Below are positions 1 through 12,471 of a stretch of 64,000 bases of DNA, in pieces. The stretch spans positions 1 through 64,000 of the forward strand of contig NZ_LUTN01000005.1 of NCBI RefSeq assembly GCF_002111595.1, read 5' to 3'. The notes under the pieces were generated by a model, which saw only the letters and a list, made by a program, of their open reading frames with translations, did not search any database and had not been told where the DNA came from. Within the stretch, counting starts at the first letter, position 1; each line of letters starts with the position of its first letter. Source of the stretch: Lonsdalea britannica (GTDB taxonomy: Bacteria; Pseudomonadota; Gammaproteobacteria; Enterobacterales; Enterobacteriaceae). Both the position numbers and the translations under genes were made by a program.

Positions 1-13
1 TTTGCCGTGTCAG

Positions 14-72
14 TGGGAGCGCATTATAGGGAGTTATTTCGGGCTGACAAGCGCTAAATGCAAAAAGATATT
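14..72 (-). promoter_or_regulatory. rRNA operon P1 promoter
   Basis: Read on the minus strand, -35 TTGTCA (45-50) and -10 TATAAT (23-28) are 16 bases apart, followed by a GCGC discriminator and a predicted +1 A near 14. The spacer CCCGAAATAACTCCC is nearly identical to that of E. coli rrnB P1. An A/T-rich block upstream (about 51-72) would be the UP element. It lies downstream of hemG, where rrnA starts in E. coli, so a 16S gene is expected just beyond the left edge. Confidence 0.9.
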
Positions 73-113
73 CAAGCGAGTCTTTTTCCATCAATACGTT
101 GCAATAACCCTCA

Positions 114-653
114 TTATGCCTTTTTTTTCAGCGTTAATTGCCCGAATTGCTGAGCGAAATCGCGAACCTGATGCCAATCGGTATATTCAATCTCACGCGA
201 CGCATCCGTTTCTCCTCCCGTCATACGCATAATTAACTGAATCATGACGCGATCGAACCATCGATATCGGGGATAACGCAGCGCTCCCGCGAATACCGCC
301 CCCAAGTCGGGCTTCCAGGGACAACGCAGTAAGAACTTGCGCGTATACGCATTGGTTTGCACCGTGTTTTTTTCCGGTTTGCGCGCCGTCAGGTTCACCG
401 AGAAGAAAGCACTCGGCTTGTTTTGCAGTAAAACCAGATTGCGCTGGATGAACTGATCCAGCGCCGGTGCAAAGTGCCCGTAGCGGACAGACGCCCCTAA
501 AAGGATTTTCTCATACTCAGACAGTTCGATTTTGTCGGCATCATCAATATTGACGACATCACAGACCTGCGTCTCTTTCAATTCATCAGCAATGACATTG
601 GCGATCGCCTCTGTTTGCCCATCAGTCGTCGAAAACAGGATCAATGCTTTCAT
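114..653 (-). CDS. hemG: protoporphyrinogen IX dehydrogenase (quinone), HemG
   Basis: HemG oxidises protoporphyrinogen IX to protoporphyrin IX in haem synthesis, passing electrons to membrane quinones; it is a flavodoxin-fold FMN protein. The 179-residue product begins with the FMN phosphate loop LILFSTTDGQT (residues 3-13) and keeps SVNLTARKPEK and GGETDASREIEYTDW, as in E. coli HemG (181 aa). The start at 653 was chosen over the upstream in-frame 734 because homology begins here and AGAGGA lies 9 bases upstream. trkH ends 19 bases upstream on the same strand, so the two are probably cotranscribed; an rRNA promoter follows. Confidence 0.95.
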   Translation of the reverse strand: MKALILFSTTDGQTEAIANVIADELKETQVCDVVNIDDADKIELSEYEKILLGASVRYGHFAPALDQFIQRNLVLLQNKPSAFFSVNLTARKPEKNTVQTNAYTRKFLLRCPWKPDLGAVFAGALRYPRYRWFDRVMIQLIMRMTGGETDASREIEYTDWHQVRDFAQQFGQLTLKKKA

Positions 654-672
654 TCTAAGGAGTCCTCTTTTG

Positions 673-2124
673 TTATTCCCGCCAGAAGGTCGGCGTAAAC
701 AGCACCAACAGCGTGAATACCTCGAGACGACCAAACAGCATCGTCAAAATGAGTATCCATTTTGCAGCATCATTCATTGAGGTGAAGTTATCCGCCACCA
801 CGCCCAAACCGGGACCAAGATTGTTTAGCGTAGCTGCAACGGCGGCAAACGCCGAAAAATCATCAACGCCGGTCGCAATCACGGCCAACATGCTGACGAT
901 AAATACCAGCGCGTAGGCGGAAAAGAATCCCCATACAGCCTCAAGTATTCTTTCCGGCAACGCGCGTTGTCCCAGTTTGATGGTATAGACCGCGTTAGGG
1001 TGGACCAGCCTCTTCAGCTCACGCGAACCTTGTAAGAACAGCAGTAAGATACGGATAACTTTAAGTCCACCGCCCGTCGAGCCTGCGCAACCGCCGATAA
1101 AAGCTGAGCACAGTAGCAGTACCGGTAGGAATAATGGCCAGTGCGAAATACTGTCCGTCGTAAACCCTGCGGTCGTCGCCATCGAGACCACCTGGAAAAA
1201 CGCCTGGTTCAGCGTATCCATCCCCGAGCTGTACACATTATGGAACCACAGCACGACGGTACAGACAGCGACCAGAGACATCTGGACAAAAATGAACATG
1301 CGGAATTCCGGATCGCGCCAGTACACTTTCAGGCTGCGCCCGCTCAATACCGCGAAATGAAGGCCAAAGTTACAGCCCGAAATTAATAGGAAAATGGCAA
1401 TAATGGTATTGATGGTTGGACTATTAAAGTAGCCGATGCTCGCGTCATGAGTTGAGAAGCCCCCTATCGCGATCGTCGAAAAACTATGGCCGATGGCGTC
1501 AAATATCGGCATCCCCGCTAACCAAAGAGACAACGCACATAGCACCGTGAGCAGCAGGTAGATCAACCACAGCGTCTTAGCCGTTTCCGCGATACGAGGA
1601 CGCATTTTGTTATCTTTCAGCGGACCGGGCATTTCTGCGCGGTATAGCTGCATGCCCCCGACGCCCAAAATCGGCAGAATAGCCACCGCCAACACGATGA
1701 TCCCCATGCCGCCCATCCATTGCAGCATCTGGCGGTAAAACAGGATAGCTTTAGGCATCGAATCCAAGCCGACCAACGTGGTCGCACCGGTCGTCGTCAG
1801 GCCGGAGAAAGATTCGAAAAACGCATCCGTAATCGTTAAGTTCGGCCGGTCGGTAAACAGAAAAGGCAGCGCCCCGACACTTCCCAGCACCGTCCAGAAC
1901 AGCACCACAATCAAAAAGCCTTCTCGCGCTTTAAGCTCATGGCGATGCTTGCGGTTAGGAAACCAGAGCACCAGCCCGATAATCAACGCGGCGATGAACG
2001 TCTGCGTAAAGGCTTTACCCGCTCCGTCGCGATAAATGAGCGCCACCAGGCCGGGGATAAACATAGTGCCAGAAAACAGGATGACCAGCAGGCCAACGAT
2101 GCGGGTTATGGCGCGCAAGTGCAT
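673..2124 (-). CDS. trkH: Trk system potassium uptake protein TrkH
   Basis: TrkH is the inner-membrane channel subunit of the Trk potassium uptake system, gated by the cytosolic ring protein TrkA (not in this window). At 483 residues it matches E. coli TrkH exactly in length. The four selectivity-filter loops with their conserved glycines are visible: TTTGATT, IAIGGFST, ATTAGFTT and NNLGPGLG. About ten hydrophobic helices are evident. The start MHLRAITRIVG matches the family. It precedes hemG, the order seen in E. coli. Confidence 0.97.
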   Translation of the reverse strand: MHLRAITRIVGLLVILFSGTMFIPGLVALIYRDGAGKAFTQTFIAALIIGLVLWFPNRKHRHELKAREGFLIVVLFWTVLGSVGALPFLFTDRPNLTITDAFFESFSGLTTTGATTLVGLDSMPKAILFYRQMLQWMGGMGIIVLAVAILPILGVGGMQLYRAEMPGPLKDNKMRPRIAETAKTLWLIYLLLTVLCALSLWLAGMPIFDAIGHSFSTIAIGGFSTHDASIGYFNSPTINTIIAIFLLISGCNFGLHFAVLSGRSLKVYWRDPEFRMFIFVQMSLVAVCTVVLWFHNVYSSGMDTLNQAFFQVVSMATTAGFTTDSISHWPLFLPVLLLCSAFIGGCAGSTGGGLKVIRILLLFLQGSRELKRLVHPNAVYTIKLGQRALPERILEAVWGFFSAYALVFIVSMLAVIATGVDDFSAFAAVAATLNNLGPGLGVVADNFTSMNDAAKWILILTMLFGRLEVFTLLVLFTPTFWRE

Positions 2125-2169
2125 TACGGGGCCTTCCTTAACAAAAAGTTCAATGAGTTCGCGCTGGGA

Positions 2170-2784
2170 TTATTGTGAAATTGGCAGTAATTGCAACGCA
2201 CCGCGACTAATATCTCGCAATCGACGATCCGCCTCATCAGCGGCGTTTAAAGGCAACGCCAGTTGGAGCCTGACATCAGCGCCATACTCCGTCGACACAA
2301 TCTGCCCTTCTAACTGACGCACGATAGCTTCGACGGGAGCCAGCAGCGGGTAATCACACTGTAGCTGATACTCCTGCAGCAACACGCGCTGCGTGAGTGT
2401 CATTTGTTTCAACGCCTGCTGCACACCACCGCCGTAAGCTCGTACCAACCCACCGGTGCCAAGCTTGACGCCGCCGTAATAGCGGACGACGACAGCCGCC
2501 ACTTCGCCGATACCGCTGCCCATCAGCTGTGCCAGTATCGGTTTCCCCGCTGTGCCCGCCGGTTCGCCATCATCAGAGAAGCCCAACTGTTGAGAATCGT
2601 CGGGCGCGCCCGCGACATAAGCCCAGCAGTGATGAACCGCCGCAGGATGTTGCTCCCGCAAGGTATTGATGAAGGCTTTTGCCGCCTCTACGCCGCAGGC
2701 AGGGCTTATCACGCTGATAAAACGACTTTTTTTAATTTCTTCGCTGACGCTGACTTGCTCAGCCGGAACCGGATAAGAAGACAT
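2170..2784 (-). CDS. yigZ: IMPACT family protein YigZ
   Basis: A 204-residue member of the IMPACT/UPF0029 family (E. coli YigZ, 204 aa), whose molecular role is not settled; eukaryotic IMPACT binds GCN1. The N-terminal IMPACT domain (about residues 15-125) shows the KKSRFI start, HHCWAYV and the signature DDGEPAGTAGKPIL; a UPF0029 C-terminal domain follows. The ATG overlaps the TGA of pepQ by one base (TGATG), so translation is likely coupled. Confidence 0.93.
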   Translation of the reverse strand: MSSYPVPAEQVSVSEEIKKSRFISVISPACGVEAAKAFINTLREQHPAAVHHCWAYVAGAPDDSQQLGFSDDGEPAGTAGKPILAQLMGSGIGEVAAVVVRYYGGVKLGTGGLVRAYGGGVQQALKQMTLTQRVLLQEYQLQCDYPLLAPVEAIVRQLEGQIVSTEYGADVRLQLALPLNAADEADRRLRDISRGALQLLPISQ

Positions 2785-4115
2785 CAGTCGAGATTAAGCG
2801 CGCGAGTCAGGTTTTCGATACGCTTGTCGTGGATCACGACGTTATCTTCGATACGAATACCTCCCGCAGGGCGCAGCGCATCGATCTTCTGCCAGTTGAA
2901 GTGCTGACGAAGCGCGCCTGCGCGCCAAGGCTCCAGCAGAGAGTCGATGAAGTAAAGTCCGGGTTCGATAGTCACCACCATCCGGGGCTCCAGAATTCGC
3001 GTGCAGCGCAGATAAGGATAGCATTCGGGTGCAGCCAGCGTGGTGCCCGTATCGTCTTGCATAAACCCGCCGACATCATGGACCTGCAACCCCAGAAGAT
3101 GACCCAGGCCATGCGGTAAAAATGGCCGCGTCATCCCTTGCTCAACCATCGCCTCCTCGCTAAGGCCGCCCACCAGCTTATGGCGCTTCAGCAGTCCGGC
3201 CAGCCGACGATGCATCTGCTCATGATATTCGGTATAGCGAACGCCTGATTTCAACGTATCCATCAACGCTCGCTGTTCATGGTTGAGATCTTTGACCAGC
3301 GCGGCGAAATCGCCGTCGTGCTGACCGGCATAGCTGCGGGTAATGTCCGCCGCATATCCGTTGTATTGCGCGCCGGCGTCAATCAAGAAACTGCGGATTT
3401 CGCCTGGAACGTGATGCTTCAGTTGGGTGTAGTGCAACACCGCGGCATGCTCGTTCAGCGCCACAATGTTGTCATAAGGCACGTCGCTGTCTCGATGGCC
3501 GGTCGCCGTCAGATAAGCGAGGTTGATATCGAACTCGCTCATACCGGACTGGAACGCTTCCAGCGCCGCGCGATGGCCCGATACCGCGGTTTTCTGCGCT
3601 TCGCGCATACACGCCAGCTCATAATCCGTTTTGTAGGCGCGGTAATAGTGAAGGTAGTTCAACACGCTCCGGGGATTGATGTGCTCAGGGGTGATGCCAA
3701 GATCGACTGCGCGTTGTGTGGCGCTGCCGATGTAGCTCACGTTCTGACGCGCCGCAGGCAGCGCATGACCGATATCGTCGGCATCTCGAAGCACCTGGAT
3801 ATCGAACTCTTTGGTCCAAAAGCTATCCGGCAGTGAAGAGACGCTGTGCCAAAAATCCACGGGGGAATAAAACCACAGGCGCGGCTTGTTCAGCCCATCG
3901 ACCCACAGCCAACAGTTCGGCACCTGCGTCACCGGCAGCCAGGCTTTGAAATGCGGATTCACCTTGAACGGATAATCGTGGTCATCCAGAAACAGCGTTA
4001 ACAGCTCTCCGGAGTGGATCAGCAACGCATCCAGATTGTCGCGTTCAAGCGCGGCTTGCGTGCGTTGTTGCAGCGTCACGACATGTTGATGATACAAAGA
4101 GGCCAGCGATTCCAT
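2784..4115 (-). CDS. pepQ: Xaa-Pro dipeptidase PepQ
   Basis: PepQ (prolidase) hydrolyses dipeptides with C-terminal proline; it is a two-metal pita-bread enzyme of peptidase family M24. The 443-residue protein matches E. coli in length and carries the five metal ligands in [31 protein letters not shown] and GIRIEDNV. The start [11 protein letters not shown] (4115) aligns with E. coli; four extra residues up to 4127 do not. It is translationally coupled to yigZ. In E. coli fadBA lies divergently next to pepQ, but here fre follows directly. Confidence 0.96.
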   Translation of the reverse strand: MESLASLYHQHVVTLQQRTQAALERDNLDALLIHSGELLTLFLDDHDYPFKVNPHFKAWLPVTQVPNCWLWVDGLNKPRLWFYSPVDFWHSVSSLPDSFWTKEFDIQVLRDADDIGHALPAARQNVSYIGSATQRAVDLGITPEHINPRSVLNYLHYYRAYKTDYELACMREAQKTAVSGHRAALEAFQSGMSEFDINLAYLTATGHRDSDVPYDNIVALNEHAAVLHYTQLKHHVPGEIRSFLIDAGAQYNGYAADITRSYAGQHDGDFAALVKDLNHEQRALMDTLKSGVRYTEYHEQMHRRLAGLLKRHKLVGGLSEEAMVEQGMTRPFLPHGLGHLLGLQVHDVGGFMQDDTGTTLAAPECYPYLRCTRILEPRMVVTIEPGLYFIDSLLEPWRAGALRQHFNWQKIDALRPAGGIRIEDNVVIHDKRIENLTRALNLD

Positions 4116-4314
4116 CAGTATCTCCATCTACCACAGCGTATTTTTTATGTTAACACAGCGCCGGGGATCCGGCAGGGTCGCCCCCTGACGCAGGAGTACC
4201 ACAGGGTGTTGTTACGCACTCCCACAGGCAAAGCCAAAGACGTCGCCGAACGGCGAAATGGAAGACGGACAATCAGCAATGATTCACGCACGAGCGGTTA
4301 GGACATACATAGGC

Positions 4315-4343
4315 AACCGGCCCCGTGATGTACGAAGCCGGTT
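4315..4343 (-). terminator. hairpin after fre (weak terminator candidate)
   Basis: A 7-bp perfect stem AACCGGC/GCCGGTT with a 15-base loop lies just past the fre stop in the 245-base gap between fre and pepQ. No T-run follows on the minus strand, so rho-independent termination is doubtful. Nothing recognisable as fadA or fadB coding sequence remains in the gap. Confidence 0.3.
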
Positions 4344-4360
4344 ATTGCGAAAGGAAGGTC

Positions 4361-5062
4361 TTAAATGAAGGAGAATGCGTCACCGAACAGACGTTCTTGC
4401 TGTGCGCCACGCTCGTTACAGAAACGTTCACGCGCGACTTTCGCCATTTCGAACCGACCCGCGATGTAGATATCATGATCCGCCAACGAGCCGAAGTCTT
4501 GCAGTACCGCGCTCAGCACCGTACCAGTGCGCCCACGCCAGCCGTCTTCCGCCTGTTCAACCACCGGCACAACTTGCAAATTCGGATGCTGTTCCGCCAG
4601 CGACTCCAGCGTACCCAAATCATAGAGGTGTTGAGGTTCCCGACCGCCCCAATAGATAGAGACCGGGCGCTGCGGCTGATGGGCCAGCACGGTCAGCAGG
4701 ATCGAACGGACATAAGAGAAGCCGGTGCCGCCCGCAACCAAAATCAACGGACGATCGCTGTCGTCTCGCAGCCAGGCCTCGCCGTGCGGAACATCCACTT
4801 CCAGAGTGTCTTCTTTTAGAATGCGATCCATTACAGCCATCGCGTAAAGATTCATGTCCGACGCGCCAATGTGTAGCTCGATAAAATCGGTATCCATCGG
4901 CGTCGAAGCGATAGAAAACGGGCGCTTGTCCCGCTCGTCCATCACTACCATCAGATACTGGCCGGCACGGAAGGAAAACGGGGCTGAAGGTAATAAACGA
5001 ACCCGATAAACCGTATCGGTAATCGTCTCTACTGATGTTACTTTACAGCTCAATGTTGTCAT
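4361..5062 (-). CDS. fre: NAD(P)H-flavin reductase Fre
   Basis: Fre reduces free flavins with NAD(P)H; the reduced flavins serve iron reduction, ribonucleotide reductase activation and, plausibly, the UbiX/UbiD system. The 233-residue product equals E. coli Fre in length. Seen are the FAD/flavin motif RPFSIAST, the NAD(P)-binding [10 protein letters not shown] and the C-terminal GRFEMAK...FGDAFSFI. The start at 5062 ([10 protein letters not shown]) is preceded by AGAGGGA; a longer form to 5083 is not supported by homology. It lies 54 bases after ubiD, likely in one transcript. Confidence 0.96.
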   Translation of the reverse strand: MTTLSCKVTSVETITDTVYRVRLLPSAPFSFRAGQYLMVVMDERDKRPFSIASTPMDTDFIELHIGASDMNLYAMAVMDRILKEDTLEVDVPHGEAWLRDDSDRPLILVAGGTGFSYVRSILLTVLAHQPQRPVSIYWGGREPQHLYDLGTLESLAEQHPNLQVVPVVEQAEDGWRGRTGTVLSAVLQDFGSLADHDIYIAGRFEMAKVARERFCNERGAQQERLFGDAFSFI

Positions 5063-5116
5063 GCGTTCCCTCTGTAGGGTCATCTAAACGAAATGGGAAA
5101 TGGCGGTAACGGTCGA

Positions 5117-6613
5117 TTAGCGCCGCTTGCCGCTGTCATCGAAAATGGCTAACTCATCCCAGATGGCATCGATGCGGGCCACAACCTGCGGATCTTTGGT
5201 TATCGGTTCGCCCCACTCTCGTTGGGTCTCGCCCGGCCATTTATTGGTTGCATCCAGCCCCATTTTGGAGCCAAGCCCGGAAATCGGCGAAGCAAAGTCG
5301 AGATAGTCGATAGGCGTGTTTTCCACTAACAGCGTATCTCGTGCCGGGTCCATCCGCGTCGTGATCGCCCAAATGACATCTTTCCAGTCCCGGGCATTGA
5401 TATCATCGTCGCAGACGATAACAAATTTGGTGTACATAAACTGCCGCAGAAACGACCACACGCCCATCATCACCCGCTTAGCATGCCCGGCGTACTGCTT
5501 CTTCATAGTAACGACCGCCAGACGGTAAGAACAGCCCTCAGGCGGAAGATAAAAGTCGACGATCTCCGGAAACTGTTTCTGCAGCAGCGGCACGAAAACT
5601 TCGTTCAACGCGACGCCCAGTACCGCTGGCTCATCCGGCGGACGGCCGGTGTAAGTTGAGTGGTAAATCGCGTTCTGCCGCTGAGTCACATGCGTCACCG
5701 TAAAGACCGGGAACTTATCGACCTCATTATAGTAGCCGGTGTGATCACCGTAGGGCCCTTCCTCCGCCAGCTCTCCCGGCTCAATGTACCCTTCCAGCAC
5801 GATTTCCGCGCTAGCTGGCACTTCCAGATCGCAGGACAGACATTTCACCACCTCGGTTTTATGGCCGCGCAACAGTCCGGCAAAGGCATATTCGGATAAC
5901 GAATCCGGGACTGGCGTCACCGCGCCGAGGATTGTCGCCGGATCGGCTCCCAGCGCCACCGCGATGGGGAAACGTTCACCGGGGTGTTCCTGACACCATT
6001 CCTGGAAGTCGAGCGCACCGCCCCGGTGAGACAACCAGCGCATGATCAGTTTGTTTTTACCCAGCACCTGTTGGCGATAGATACCGAGATTCTGGCGCTC
6101 CTTGAACGGACCTCGGGTGACCGTCAGTCCCCAGGTGATCAGGGGGGCCGCATCGCCCGGCCAGCAGTGCATCACGGGAATTCGCGTCAGGTCCACGTCG
6201 TCCCCCTGCCACACATGCTCCTGACAGGCAGCGGACGACACACGCTTCGTCGGCATGTTCAGGACCTGACGGAAGCGGGGAAGTTTGTCCATCAAGTCAC
6301 GGAATCCACGTGGCGGTTCAGGCTCTTTCAAAAATGCCAGCAGTCGGCCGACATCCCGCAACGCGCTGACGTCATCCTGCCCCATTCCTAATGCAACGCG
6401 TTTCGGCGTACCGAACAGGTTACACAAGACCGGCATGTCGTAGCCGATCGGGTTTTCGAACAGCAGCGCCGGACCTTCGGCTCGCAGGGTGCGATCCGCG
6501 ATCTCGGTCATTTCAAGATGAGGATCGATGGGCTGGGTAATGCGTTTCAACTCACCCTTATCTTCGAGAAGGGAAAGGAATTCACGTAAATCACGGTATT
6601 TCATGCTGATCAT
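5117..6613 (-). CDS. ubiD: 4-hydroxy-3-polyprenylbenzoate decarboxylase UbiD
   Basis: UbiD removes the carboxyl group from 4-hydroxy-3-octaprenylbenzoate in ubiquinone synthesis, using prenylated FMN made by UbiX. The 498-residue product aligns end to end with E. coli UbiD (497 aa), including [23 protein letters not shown], the catalytic-region [13 protein letters not shown] and the C-terminal [11 protein letters not shown]. Two starts are possible (6613 and 6604); 6613 gives the E. coli length, but neither has a clear Shine-Dalgarno sequence. Divergent from rfaH. Confidence 0.96.
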   Translation of the reverse strand: MISMKYRDLREFLSLLEDKGELKRITQPIDPHLEMTEIADRTLRAEGPALLFENPIGYDMPVLCNLFGTPKRVALGMGQDDVSALRDVGRLLAFLKEPEPPRGFRDLMDKLPRFRQVLNMPTKRVSSAACQEHVWQGDDVDLTRIPVMHCWPGDAAPLITWGLTVTRGPFKERQNLGIYRQQVLGKNKLIMRWLSHRGGALDFQEWCQEHPGERFPIAVALGADPATILGAVTPVPDSLSEYAFAGLLRGHKTEVVKCLSCDLEVPASAEIVLEGYIEPGELAEEGPYGDHTGYYNEVDKFPVFTVTHVTQRQNAIYHSTYTGRPPDEPAVLGVALNEVFVPLLQKQFPEIVDFYLPPEGCSYRLAVVTMKKQYAGHAKRVMMGVWSFLRQFMYTKFVIVCDDDINARDWKDVIWAITTRMDPARDTLLVENTPIDYLDFASPISGLGSKMGLDATNKWPGETQREWGEPITKDPQVVARIDAIWDELAIFDDSGKRR

Positions 6614-6736
6614 CAGGACGTTCGGTGGTGCACTTATTATAAAGTTTCTTCTACAAACTGTCGCTTCCTGCGGACGCTATTTATCCCGAGCCGCTTTTGT
6701 TATTCTGGCCGAAAATTGCAATAGATTAGTGAAATT

Positions 6737-7225
6737 ATGGAATCCTGGTATCTACTTTACTGTAAGCGCGGGCAGTTGCTGCGGGCAAAAGAGCATCTGG
6801 AGCGTCAGACGGTCAACTGCCTGAGCCCGATGATTGCCGTTGAAAAGATTGTGCGCGGAAAACGTACCGAGGTCAGCGAGCCCCTGTTTCCAAACTATCT
6901 GTTTGTCGCATTCGATCCCGAGCACATTCACACTACCACGATTAGCGCAACGCGCGGCGTCAGCCACTTCGTGCGCTTTGGCGCGCTGCCCGCGGTGGTG
7001 CCACAGGGTGTCATTGACGAACTCGCGCTGAATCCAACGCTAGTGATGACAGATCCGGAGACGCCTCAGCCGGGCGACACCGTGACGATTACGGAAGGGA
7101 CATTCAACGGGCTGGAAGCCATCTATGCGGAGCCCGATGGTGAGGCACGCTCTATGCTGCTGCTTAACCTGCTGAATAAACAGGTTAAGCAGAGCATCGA
7201 TAACCGCCAGTTCAAAAAATGCTGA
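6737..7225 (+). CDS. rfaH: transcription antitermination protein RfaH
   Basis: RfaH is a NusG paralogue that loads onto RNA polymerase paused at ops sites and promotes long-operon expression (LPS, capsule, pili), also recruiting ribosomes. The 162-residue protein has the NusG-like N-terminal domain (1-100; [32 protein letters not shown]) and a KOW-type C-terminal domain (about 110-162; [22 protein letters not shown]). It is monocistronic and divergent from ubiD. No clear ops element (GGCGGTAGCGTG type) was found before the LPS genes of this window, so its targets may lie elsewhere. Confidence 0.96.
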   Translation: MESWYLLYCKRGQLLRAKEHLERQTVNCLSPMIAVEKIVRGKRTEVSEPLFPNYLFVAFDPEHIHTTTISATRGVSHFVRFGALPAVVPQGVIDELALNPTLVMTDPETPQPGDTVTITEGTFNGLEAIYAEPDGEARSMLLLNLLNKQVKQSIDNRQFKKC

Positions 7226-7237
7226 CGGTGATTGCCG

Positions 7238-9059
<1,822 letters not shown>

Positions 9060-9111
9060 TAACGTCAGTCCTGCGATTAACATCCGTTGTCCCGTCAGTC
9101 ACGAGACCCTC

Positions 9112-9140
9112 AAAAAACAACACCTCTCGACGAGAGGTGT
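9112..9140 (-). terminator. rho-independent terminator of the tat operon
   Basis: On the minus strand a perfect 10-bp inverted repeat ACACCTCTCG/CGAGAGGTGT (9120-9140) is followed by TTGTTTTTTG. It lies 59 bases after the tatC stop, so it should end the tatABC message before tatD. Confidence 0.85.
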
Positions 9141-9198
9141 CCAATATGACGTTTTAACCGCGCTGCGGCGTCGCCGGCATTTCCAGCGAACTCTGCCG

Positions 9199-9960
9199 TT
9201 ATGAGGCAGGGTCTTCCGGATTTTCCTCGTCATTCCGACGTCCTTTACCGACGTAGAAACGGGCAAAAAAGACCCCTATCTCAAACAACAGATACATCGG
9301 TATCGCGAGCAGCGTTTGGGAAAAGACGTCCGGTGGCGTCAGCAACATGCCCACGACAAATGCGCCAACCAGCACGTAGGGACGTTTTTGCTTCAGCTCT
9401 TGCGGTGTCACCACGCCACTCCAGCACAACAGCACAATCGCCACCGGCACTTCAAACGACACGCCAAACGCCATAAACAGCGCCATGACGAAATCCAAAT
9501 AATTATTGATATCTGTCGCAATCATCACGCCAGCGGGCGCCGTCTGGGCGAAGAAACTGAACGCCAGCGGAAAGACGATGAAATAAGCGAACGCCATGCC
9601 GAGATAGAACAACAGGCTGCTGGAGAACAACAGCGGCATCATCAGGCGACGTTCATGCTTGTACAGCGCAGGCGCGACAAAGGCCCAGACCTGATATAGC
9701 ACCAACGGCGCGGAGGCAAACACCGAGACAATCAGGGTCAGTTTGATAGGGGTAAAGAACGGCGAGGCGACATCGGTCGCAATCATGCTGGCGCCAGCGG
9801 GCAGCTGTTTTATCAACGGTGCGGAGACGATCTGGTAGATATCGTTCGCGAAATAAACCAACACCACAAAGACTGCCAGTACACAAAGAATACTATTCAG
9901 CAACCGCTTACGAAGCTCGATCAAATGGCTGATCAGCGGCTGGGTTTCATCAACGGCCAT
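9199..9960 (-). CDS. tatC: Sec-independent protein translocase TatC
   Basis: TatC is the multispanning inner-membrane receptor that binds twin-arginine signal peptides with TatB and recruits TatA for export of folded proteins. The 253-residue product starts with [14 protein letters not shown] (signal peptide binding region), has about six membrane segments and keeps [12 protein letters not shown], with the conserved glutamate. It ends with a charged cytosolic tail. It is the last gene of tatABC; tatB stops 3 bases upstream. Confidence 0.97.
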   Translation of the reverse strand: MAVDETQPLISHLIELRKRLLNSILCVLAVFVVLVYFANDIYQIVSAPLIKQLPAGASMIATDVASPFFTPIKLTLIVSVFASAPLVLYQVWAFVAPALYKHERRLMMPLLFSSSLLFYLGMAFAYFIVFPLAFSFFAQTAPAGVMIATDINNYLDFVMALFMAFGVSFEVPVAIVLLCWSGVVTPQELKQKRPYVLVGAFVVGMLLTPPDVFSQTLLAIPMYLLFEIGVFFARFYVGKGRRNDEENPEDPAS

Positions 9961-9963
9961 AGA

Positions 9964-10488
9964 TTAATGATCATCACGTGGTTGAGAGGGGGACGAAGGC
10001 GTAACGGCAGGCGATGAGGTTTTCACCTTGCCAGACTCGCCCGCGATGTTGTCCGCGGTTTGACTCTGGGCCTCGACGGTTTTTTCCGTCACCGGAGACA
10101 CCGGCGCCGTTTCGTGGTCGATCACGCCATCATGGGCAGCCTCGGGGTCGTTCAACGGCTGGCTAGGCGCATTGCCTTTCGTTTCTTCATCCAGCGTGTA
10201 GCTACGCTTCATGGAATCCGCCGCTTCCTTCAGCTCGTCCATTGACGCTTTGAGTTCAGGCGAAAGATTCTCCAGGTTGCTGGCTTGTTCCACTTTCTTC
10301 AGGCTTTCCTGCAACTCTTGCAGTTTCATTTCCTGAACCAGTTCGTTTTGCACCGTTGACGCCAGAGAGCGTAAAGCGCGAATCCAGCCCACTACCGTTT
10401 TTACCGCCACTGGGAGACGCTCCGGACCTAACACCACCAGTCCGATAACCATCACCAACAGCAGTTCGCTAAAGCCGATATCAAACAC
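9964..10488 (-). CDS. tatB: Sec-independent protein translocase TatB
   Basis: TatB partners TatC in the twin-arginine receptor complex. The 174-residue protein has one N-terminal membrane helix with the family start [11 protein letters not shown], the LGPERLP hinge and an amphipathic helix (about 28-60). The tail after residue 100 is hydrophilic, rich in E, S, T and P, and poorly conserved in the family. It lies 3 bases after tatA and 3 bases before tatC. Confidence 0.96.
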   Translation of the reverse strand: MFDIGFSELLLVMVIGLVVLGPERLPVAVKTVVGWIRALRSLASTVQNELVQEMKLQELQESLKKVEQASNLENLSPELKASMDELKEAADSMKRSYTLDEETKGNAPSQPLNDPEAAHDGVIDHETAPVSPVTEKTVEAQSQTADNIAGESGKVKTSSPAVTPSSPSQPRDDH

Positions 10489-10491
10489 CGA

Positions 10492-10755
10492 TTACACCCG
10501 CTCTTTTGACTGACTCTTTTCTTCCTGCTTCGTTTCAGGCTGCTGTTCAGCAACGGTTTTCGTGTTGAAATCCGCGTCCTGCTGCTGCTGCGCCTTTTCA
10601 TCCGAGGCAGACGTTTGATCGTCGCTCATGGCTTTCTTGAAACCTTTGATGGAAGCACCGAGATCCGAACCTAACGTTCTTAATTTGTTGGTCCCGAACA
10701 GCAGCACCACGATGACCGCGATGATCAACAAATTCCAGAGACTAATACCGCCCAT
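10492..10755 (-). CDS. tatA: Sec-independent protein translocase TatA
   Basis: TatA oligomerises to form the transport pathway for folded proteins. The 87-residue protein has an N-terminal membrane helix (about 6-22), the hinge FGTNKLR and an amphipathic helix with [12 protein letters not shown], followed by a glutamine- and acid-rich tail. It is the first gene of tatABC; ubiB ends 78 bases upstream on the same strand, as in E. coli. Confidence 0.96.
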   Translation of the reverse strand: MGGISLWNLLIIAVIVVLLFGTNKLRTLGSDLGASIKGFKKAMSDDQTSASDEKAQQQQDADFNTKTVAEQQPETKQEEKSQSKERV

Positions 10756-10833
10756 GTCACTACCTCTTATGCAAAGGGATTATCAAACTGCCGTGTTTTA
10801 TAACGGCAATCATGCTACTGATTACGATCTTAT

Positions 10834-12471
10834 TCAACGCGTACAGCGCCAACCCACAATCCAGGCAACAATCCCAGCGGCGATCATGCCAGAAGGCACA
10901 ATGTTCGCTTCAATATGGCTGGCCAGCAAGACCGTACCGCTCACCAACAGCGCCGCGCCGACGCCAAGAAGATAGCGAGACTGACCGTGCCGTACCCGCT
11001 GAACGCGGAGTTCATTCGCTAAGTGTTCCATACTTTCACGCAGCTTCTTGTGCTGGCGAAGTCCGTCATAGAGCAGTTCAGGAATTTCAGGCAATTTTTC
11101 CGCCCAAAACGGAGCTTTTTGTTTAAATGCGCGCACCATGGCGGGTATACCCACCTGGTCTTTCAACCAGGTTTCGAGAAACGGCTTGGCCGTTTTCCAT
11201 AAATCCAACTGCGGATACAGCTGACGCCCAATACCTTCGACGTAGAGCAACGTCTTTTGCAGCAAGACCAACTGCGGCTGAACTTCCATATTGAAGCGGC
11301 GCGCCGTGTTGAAGAGGTTCAATAATACATGACCGAAAGAAATTTCTGCTAACGGCTTTTCGAATATGGGCTCGCAGACGGTACGAATCGCGAACTCAAA
11401 CTCTTCGACATTGGTGTCCGCAGGCACCCAGCCGGAATCGACATGCAGTTCAGCCACACGACGGTAGTCTCGGTTAAAGAAAGCGATAAAGTTTTCCGCC
11501 AAATAGCGTTTATCTTCCTTATTCAAGGAGCCGACAATACCGCAGTCAATGCCGATATAAAGGGGATCTTCGGGGTGCTCGTAGCTGATGAAAATGTTGC
11601 CGGGATGCATGTCAGCATGGAAGAAACTGTCGCGGAAAACCTGGGTGAAAAAGACTTGAACCCCGCGTTCCGCCAGCAGGGGCAGATTCACGCCGTGCGT
11701 TTTCAACGCTTCCATATCCGACACCGGAATACCGTAAATCCGCTCCATCACCAGTACCCGCTCGGTGCAATAGTCCGAATAGACCTCCGGCACGTACAGC
11801 AGTCCGCTGTTTTCGAAGTTGCGTCGTAGCTGTATGCCGTTGGCGGCTTCCCGAAGGAGATTCAACTCATCCAACAGCGTTTTTTCATATTCCCGCACCA
11901 CTTCGCGAGGCCGCAAGCGACGGCCGTCCGGCATCAGTAGGGGCAGCCAACTGGCCAGCCGTTTCATCAGTCTAATGTCGGCCTGAATGACGGGAAGGAT
12001 GTCCGGGCGAATGACCTTAATGACGATATCTTTACCCGTTGATTTCAACTTCGCCGTGTGCACCTGAGCGATGGAAGCCGAAGCCAACGGTTTGGCGTCA
12101 AAATCGTCGAACCAGTTTTCCAGCTTGCCGCCCATCGATTTTTCGATTTGCTGACGCGCCAGCTCGCCGTCGAAAGGCTCAACCTGATCCTGCAATTTCG
12201 CTAGCTGGTCGGCGATGGCAGGAGAAAACAGGTCACGCCGGGTAGACATCATCTGACCGAATTTGATCCAGACCGGCCCCAAATCTTGCAGAGCCAGACG
12301 CAGACGCTCGCCCAAGGATTGATCTTGATGACGATTAGGCAACCAGAATAACAGTCGACGTACGACACGGACAGGAAGCGTCAGCGGCACGCGTGGGATC
12401 AGTTCGTCAAGTCCGTAGCTCAGTAGTACCCAGACAATGCGATAAAGGCGAATTAATTCCCCCGGCGTCAT
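10834..12471 (-). CDS. ubiB: ubiquinone biosynthesis protein kinase-like UbiB
   Basis: UbiB is an ADCK/ABC1-type atypical kinase or ATPase needed for ubiquinone synthesis, probably helping extract lipid intermediates from the membrane. The 545-residue product has the WIKFGQM motif, the alanine-rich nucleotide loop [18 protein letters not shown] and GIDCGIVG, and two C-terminal membrane helices (about 500-542). The ATG at 12471 overlaps the ubiJ TGA (TGATG); the GTG just before it is less likely. Second half of ubiE-ubiJ-ubiB. Confidence 0.96.
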   Translation of the reverse strand: MTPGELIRLYRIVWVLLSYGLDELIPRVPLTLPVRVVRRLLFWLPNRHQDQSLGERLRLALQDLGPVWIKFGQMMSTRRDLFSPAIADQLAKLQDQVEPFDGELARQQIEKSMGGKLENWFDDFDAKPLASASIAQVHTAKLKSTGKDIVIKVIRPDILPVIQADIRLMKRLASWLPLLMPDGRRLRPREVVREYEKTLLDELNLLREAANGIQLRRNFENSGLLYVPEVYSDYCTERVLVMERIYGIPVSDMEALKTHGVNLPLLAERGVQVFFTQVFRDSFFHADMHPGNIFISYEHPEDPLYIGIDCGIVGSLNKEDKRYLAENFIAFFNRDYRRVAELHVDSGWVPADTNVEEFEFAIRTVCEPIFEKPLAEISFGHVLLNLFNTARRFNMEVQPQLVLLQKTLLYVEGIGRQLYPQLDLWKTAKPFLETWLKDQVGIPAMVRAFKQKAPFWAEKLPEIPELLYDGLRQHKKLRESMEHLANELRVQRVRHGQSRYLLGVGAALLVSGTVLLASHIEANIVPSGMIAAGIVAWIVGWRCTR

